Below, one piece after another: positions 4,571 to 6,982 of a stretch of 6,982 nt of DNA. Source of the stretch: Streptococcus lactarius (GTDB lineage Bacteria; Bacillota; Bacilli; Lactobacillales; Streptococcaceae). Position 1 is the first letter of the stretch, and every line of letters begins with the position of its first letter. Made by a program: the position numbers and the translations under genes. Below the pieces are notes generated by a model. It was not told the DNA's origin and did not search any database. It was given only the letters and a program-made list of their open reading frames with translations. The stretch lies in assembly GCF_016642265.1 (NCBI RefSeq), contig NZ_MRXX01000003.1, positions 89,081 through 96,062 of the forward strand. The letters run 5' to 3'.

Positions 4571-6556
4571 ATGTTACGATTAACCACTAAATTGGCTTGT
4601 TCTAATCTCATCAAGAACCGCAAGCTCTATTATCCCTTTGCGATCGCGGTCATTCTCGCAGTGACCATCGCCTACCTCTTTGACTCCCTGACCTTTAATC
4701 CCCACATTCACGAGCTTCGAGGGGGCTCTTCTATAGTGTTCACTCTCAGCTTGGGATTCTTCGTGGTCAATGCGGCGGGGGCTATCATCGTGCTCTATGC
4801 CAATAGCTTCGTCATGAAAAACCGCTCCAAGGAGCTGGGAATCTACAGCATGCTAGGCCTTGAGAAACGCCATCTCATCAGCATGATCTTCAAGGAGCTC
4901 TTGATTTTTGGCTTTCTAACCATCTCGGCCGGTGTCTTGATCGGAGCTCTCTTTGACAAGCTGATCTTTGCCTTTCTCTTGAAACTCATGAAGATGAAGG
5001 TCCAGCTAGTATCCACCTTCCAACCTGGGATTGTCGTCTTGGTCTTTGTTACCTTTGGTCTCATCTTTGCCCTTTTGGTCCTTCTCAACGCTTGGCGGAT
5101 TCTCCGTTTGAATGCTCTGCAATTGACGCGTGAAAAGGCCAGTGGTGAAAAGAAAGCTCGCTTTTTGTGGCCCCAAACCATCCTGGGCTTAGCCTCTCTC
5201 GGTTTTGGCTACTACCTAGCTTTGTCCGTCAAAGACCCCATCATTGCGCTTGTGACCTTCTTTCTAGCGGTTATCCTGGTTATGATCGGGACCTACTTAC
5301 TCTTTAATGCTGGGATCACCGTCTTCTTGCACCTGCTTAAGAAAAAGAAGGGTTATTATTACCAACCCAACAATATGATCTCGGTCTCTAACCTCATCTA
5401 TCGTATGAAGAAAAATGCGGTGGGTCTTGCGACCATTGCCATCCTCTCGACCATGGTGCTGGTGACGATCTCTGCTGCCACCAACATCTATGTCGGTGGC
5501 GAAATGTTCAAGAAAATCATCGCTCCTCATGATTTCTCTGTTCAAGGGAAAGGGGTAGACCTGGAGCAAATCAATCAGAAATTTGATGAATTTGCCTCTG
5601 AGCACCATCTTGAGATCAAAAATCGCGACCTGATGAGCTATGCCAACTTTGGGGTCAAATCACAAAAGGGTACAGACTTCACCGTCTATCCAGCTGATGA
5701 ACGCGGCGTCACTCCTAAAACTGTCTTTATGGTCTTTGATGCAGCTAGCTATGAGCAAATGACCGGAGAAAAGGTCGATCTGACCGGCAACCAAGTCGTC
5801 CTCTTTGCTCATAACAAGGCTCTGACAGGTCAAAAGCAGTTCACTATCAATGGGCAAGACTTCCAAGTCAAGGAAGAAGTGAGCAAAGATTTTATCACCG
5901 ATCATGTTCCAAATCAGTTTAATATGCTGACGGAGGATTTCAATTACCTGATCGTGCCAGACCTCTCAGCCTTTGTCGCCCGGTTTCCAAATCTTGCCAT
6001 CTATACCAATATCTACGGTGGCATCAATGTCAATGTCGGTGAAGAGCAGCAGCTCAAGCTAGCAGCTAGTTATGACAAGCTAATCGATGAATTGAGCAGC
6101 CAACAAGGCCAAGGAACGTATATCTATGGAGGGAACCGTGCCAATGATGTTGCAGAGATCAATAGCCTCTTTGGTGGCATCTTCTTTATCGGGATTTTCT
6201 TGTCACTGATCTTTATGGTCGGAACCGTCATCGTCATCTACTACAAGCAAATCTCAGAAGGCTATGAAGACCGTGACCGTTTTGTCATCCTCCAACAGGT
6301 GGGGCTTGATGAAGATGAGGTCAAACGGACCATCAACCGTCAAGTGCGGACCGTCTTCTTCCTCCCTCTCATCTTTGCCTTTGTCCACCTGGCCTTTGCC
6401 TACCATATGATCCGCCTGATCCTCAAAGTCCTTGGTGTCATCAATAGTGGCCAAGTCCTCATCGTGACCCTCAGCGTCTGTGCTGTCTTTCTCATCACCT
6501 ACCTGATCGTCTTTTGGATCACCTCTCGGAGTTATCGCAAGATTGTGCAGATTTAA
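4571..6556 (+). CDS. bceB: BceB-type FtsX-like ABC permease
   Basis: A 661-aa membrane permease with the ten-helix layout of Bce transporters. Predicted helices lie at about 21-38, 57-79, 108-135, 152-175, 202-219, 224-250 and 286-306; a large extracellular domain of roughly 225 residues (about 307-532) precedes helices at about 533-557, 594-617 and 628-651. The first FtsX-like repeat includes the cytosolic coupling segment KNRSKELGIYSMLGLEKR (83-100). The second repeat has the equivalent DRDRFVILQQVGLDEDEVK (567-585). The large external domain between helices 7 and 8 is the feature that separates BceB proteins from other FtsX-like permeases and is thought to govern antibiotic specificity. 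The ATG follows the bceA stop with no gap, and GAGGTGG just upstream lies inside bceA, so translation is coupled. The last helix is followed by a short basic tail. The gene is intact and full length. Confidence 0.93.
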   Translation: MLRLTTKLACSNLIKNRKLYYPFAIAVILAVTIAYLFDSLTFNPHIHELRGGSSIVFTLSLGFFVVNAAGAIIVLYANSFVMKNRSKELGIYSMLGLEKRHLISMIFKELLIFGFLTISAGVLIGALFDKLIFAFLLKLMKMKVQLVSTFQPGIVVLVFVTFGLIFALLVLLNAWRILRLNALQLTREKASGEKKARFLWPQTILGLASLGFGYYLALSVKDPIIALVTFFLAVILVMIGTYLLFNAGITVFLHLLKKKKGYYYQPNNMISVSNLIYRMKKNAVGLATIAILSTMVLVTISAATNIYVGGEMFKKIIAPHDFSVQGKGVDLEQINQKFDEFASEHHLEIKNRDLMSYANFGVKSQKGTDFTVYPADERGVTPKTVFMVFDAASYEQMTGEKVDLTGNQVVLFAHNKALTGQKQFTINGQDFQVKEEVSKDFITDHVPNQFNMLTEDFNYLIVPDLSAFVARFPNLAIYTNIYGGINVNVGEEQQLKLAASYDKLIDELSSQQGQGTYIYGGNRANDVAEINSLFGGIFFIGIFLSLIFMVGTVIVIYYKQISEGYEDRDRFVILQQVGLDEDEVKRTINRQVRTVFFLPLIFAFVHLAFAYHMIRLILKVLGVINSGQVLIVTLSVCAVFLITYLIVFWITSRSYRKIVQI

Positions 6557-6562
6557 GAAAAG

Positions 6563-6590
6563 AGAAGCTCGCTTATGGCGGGCTTTTTTT
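6563..6590 (+). terminator. Intrinsic terminator after the transporter operon
   Basis: AAGCTCGC (6565-6572) pairs with GCGGGCTT (6578-6585), with one G-T wobble and a five-base loop TTATG. A run of seven T bases (6584-6590) follows. It begins seven bases after the permease stop and separates the operon from the SemiSWEET gene. Confidence 0.9.
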
Positions 6591-6627
6591 GCAAAATCCT
6601 TTTAGATAAGCAAATCACTGAAAAAAC

Positions 6628-6656
6628 TTGAAATTAGGCGTAATAAATTGTAGAAT
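6628..6656 (+). promoter_or_regulatory. Sigma-A promoter of the SemiSWEET gene
   Basis: TTGAAA (6628-6633), a 17-base spacer, and TAGAAT (6651-6656) make a good vegetative promoter, with a predicted start near 6663. The leader is about 35 bases. No operator-like palindrome was seen around it, so it appears independent of the upstream peptide-resistance module. Confidence 0.75.
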
Positions 6657-6697
6657 AGGGCTACTTAAACAAACATTAGGAAACGGGTACTTTGAAA

Positions 6698-6955
6698 ATG
6701 AGTGAAAAACAGACGAAAATTCTCGGTTGGGTTGCAACGATCATGTGTATCATGATGTATGTGTCTTACTTCCCACAAATCATGGACAACCTCGCTGGTC
6801 ACAAGGGGAACTTCCTCCAACCGCTTGTCGCAGCCATCAACTGTAGCCTTTGGGTTTACTACGGCCTCTTCAAAAAAGAGCGCGATCTCCCTATCGTCGT
6901 CGCAAATATCCCAGGGATTATCTTTGGTTTGATCGCAGCCATCACAGCCTTGTAA
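6698..6955 (+). CDS. SemiSWEET family sugar transporter
   Basis: An 85-aa bacterial SemiSWEET: three membrane helices (about 7-27, 40-59, 64-84), half of a eukaryotic SWEET, expected to act as a homodimer moving sugars down their gradient across the cell membrane. The PQ-loop motif is YFPQI (24-28). Trp52 in helix 2 and Asn70 in helix 3 are candidates for the conserved sugar-pocket pair, and Pro26, Pro42 and Pro72 are helix prolines typical of the hinge design. Basic residues after helix 2 (KKERD, 59-63) fit a cytosolic loop. The start is ambiguous: ATG 6698 gives MSEKQ, while TTG 6692 gives MKMSEKQ and lies at better spacing from AGGA (6678-6681). ATG is preferred because it is a standard codon and gives the N-terminus usual for streptococcal homologues. 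The gene stands alone between a terminator and an intergenic repeat. Substrate unknown. Confidence 0.9.
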   Translation: MSEKQTKILGWVATIMCIMMYVSYFPQIMDNLAGHKGNFLQPLVAAINCSLWVYYGLFKKERDLPIVVANIPGIIFGLIAAITAL

Positions 6956-6964
6956 TCAATGAAA

Positions 6965-6982
6965 GAGAGAGTGGGACAGAAA
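6965..6982. repeat. Start of a streptococcal GTGGGACA-type intergenic repeat, cut by the window end
   Basis: GAGAGAGTGGGACAGAAA lies ten bases after the SemiSWEET stop. It resembles the reverse complement of 44-56 near the left edge (GAGAGGCTGGGAC in part), and, from memory, the first arm of hairpin repeats often found after genes in mitis-group streptococci. Only one arm is inside the window, so a hairpin terminator cannot be confirmed. Confidence 0.5.

Noticed and set aside
5297..5608. Minus-strand frame of 103 codons opposite the permease gene
   Set aside because: It is antisense to a conserved permease, its composition is typical of a shadow frame, and no promoter or ribosome binding site was seen.
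1..6982. CRISPR array, tRNA, rRNA, insertion sequence, riboswitch or phage attachment site
   Set aside because: No regularly spaced repeats, transposase-like frame, cloverleaf or long structured leader was seen. The gaps between genes are short and explained by promoters, an operator and terminators.

Overview
The window looks like chromosomal DNA of a Streptococcus, probably an oral mitis/sanguinis-type species. This rests on protein character, AGGAGG-type ribosome binding sites, extended -10 promoters, and GTGGGACA-type intergenic repeat fragments at both edges. Species cannot be settled from the sequence alone.

Left third (1-1762, minus strand): a gene for an alpha/beta-hydrolase-like DUF2974 protein, followed downstream by a small GNAT acetyltransferase that has its own strong promoter and appears to be transcribed as a leaderless mRNA. 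A long hairpin closes this side at 15-64. A promoter region of about 145 bp (1763-1908) separates these genes from the plus-strand block and carries two divergent extended -10 promoters that mirror each other.

Middle and right (1909-6590, plus strand): a complete BceRS-BceAB-type antimicrobial peptide sensing and detoxification module. A response regulator (225 aa) overlaps an intramembrane-sensing histidine kinase (324 aa, two membrane helices with almost no external loop). Then comes a regulatory gap with a perfect CTTACA-N4-TGTAAG palindrome (a BceR-type operator), a possible second degenerate copy two helical turns downstream, and a promoter with a good -10 but no -35. Next are a previously unmarked 42-codon small gene with a near-perfect ribosome binding site, the ABC ATPase (252 aa) and the 10-helix FtsX-like permease (661 aa) with a large extracellular domain. 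An intrinsic terminator follows. The expected logic, from the family, is that transporter and kinase sense a cell-wall-active peptide together, the regulator is phosphorylated, and it activates the small gene and transporter through the palindrome.

Right edge (6591-6982): a separately promoted SemiSWEET sugar transporter (85 aa), and the first bases of a streptococcal intergenic repeat cut by the window end.

The most interesting candidate for something undescribed is the 42-aa cationic/amphipathic peptide gene at 3668-3796, the first gene of the operator-controlled transporter operon.
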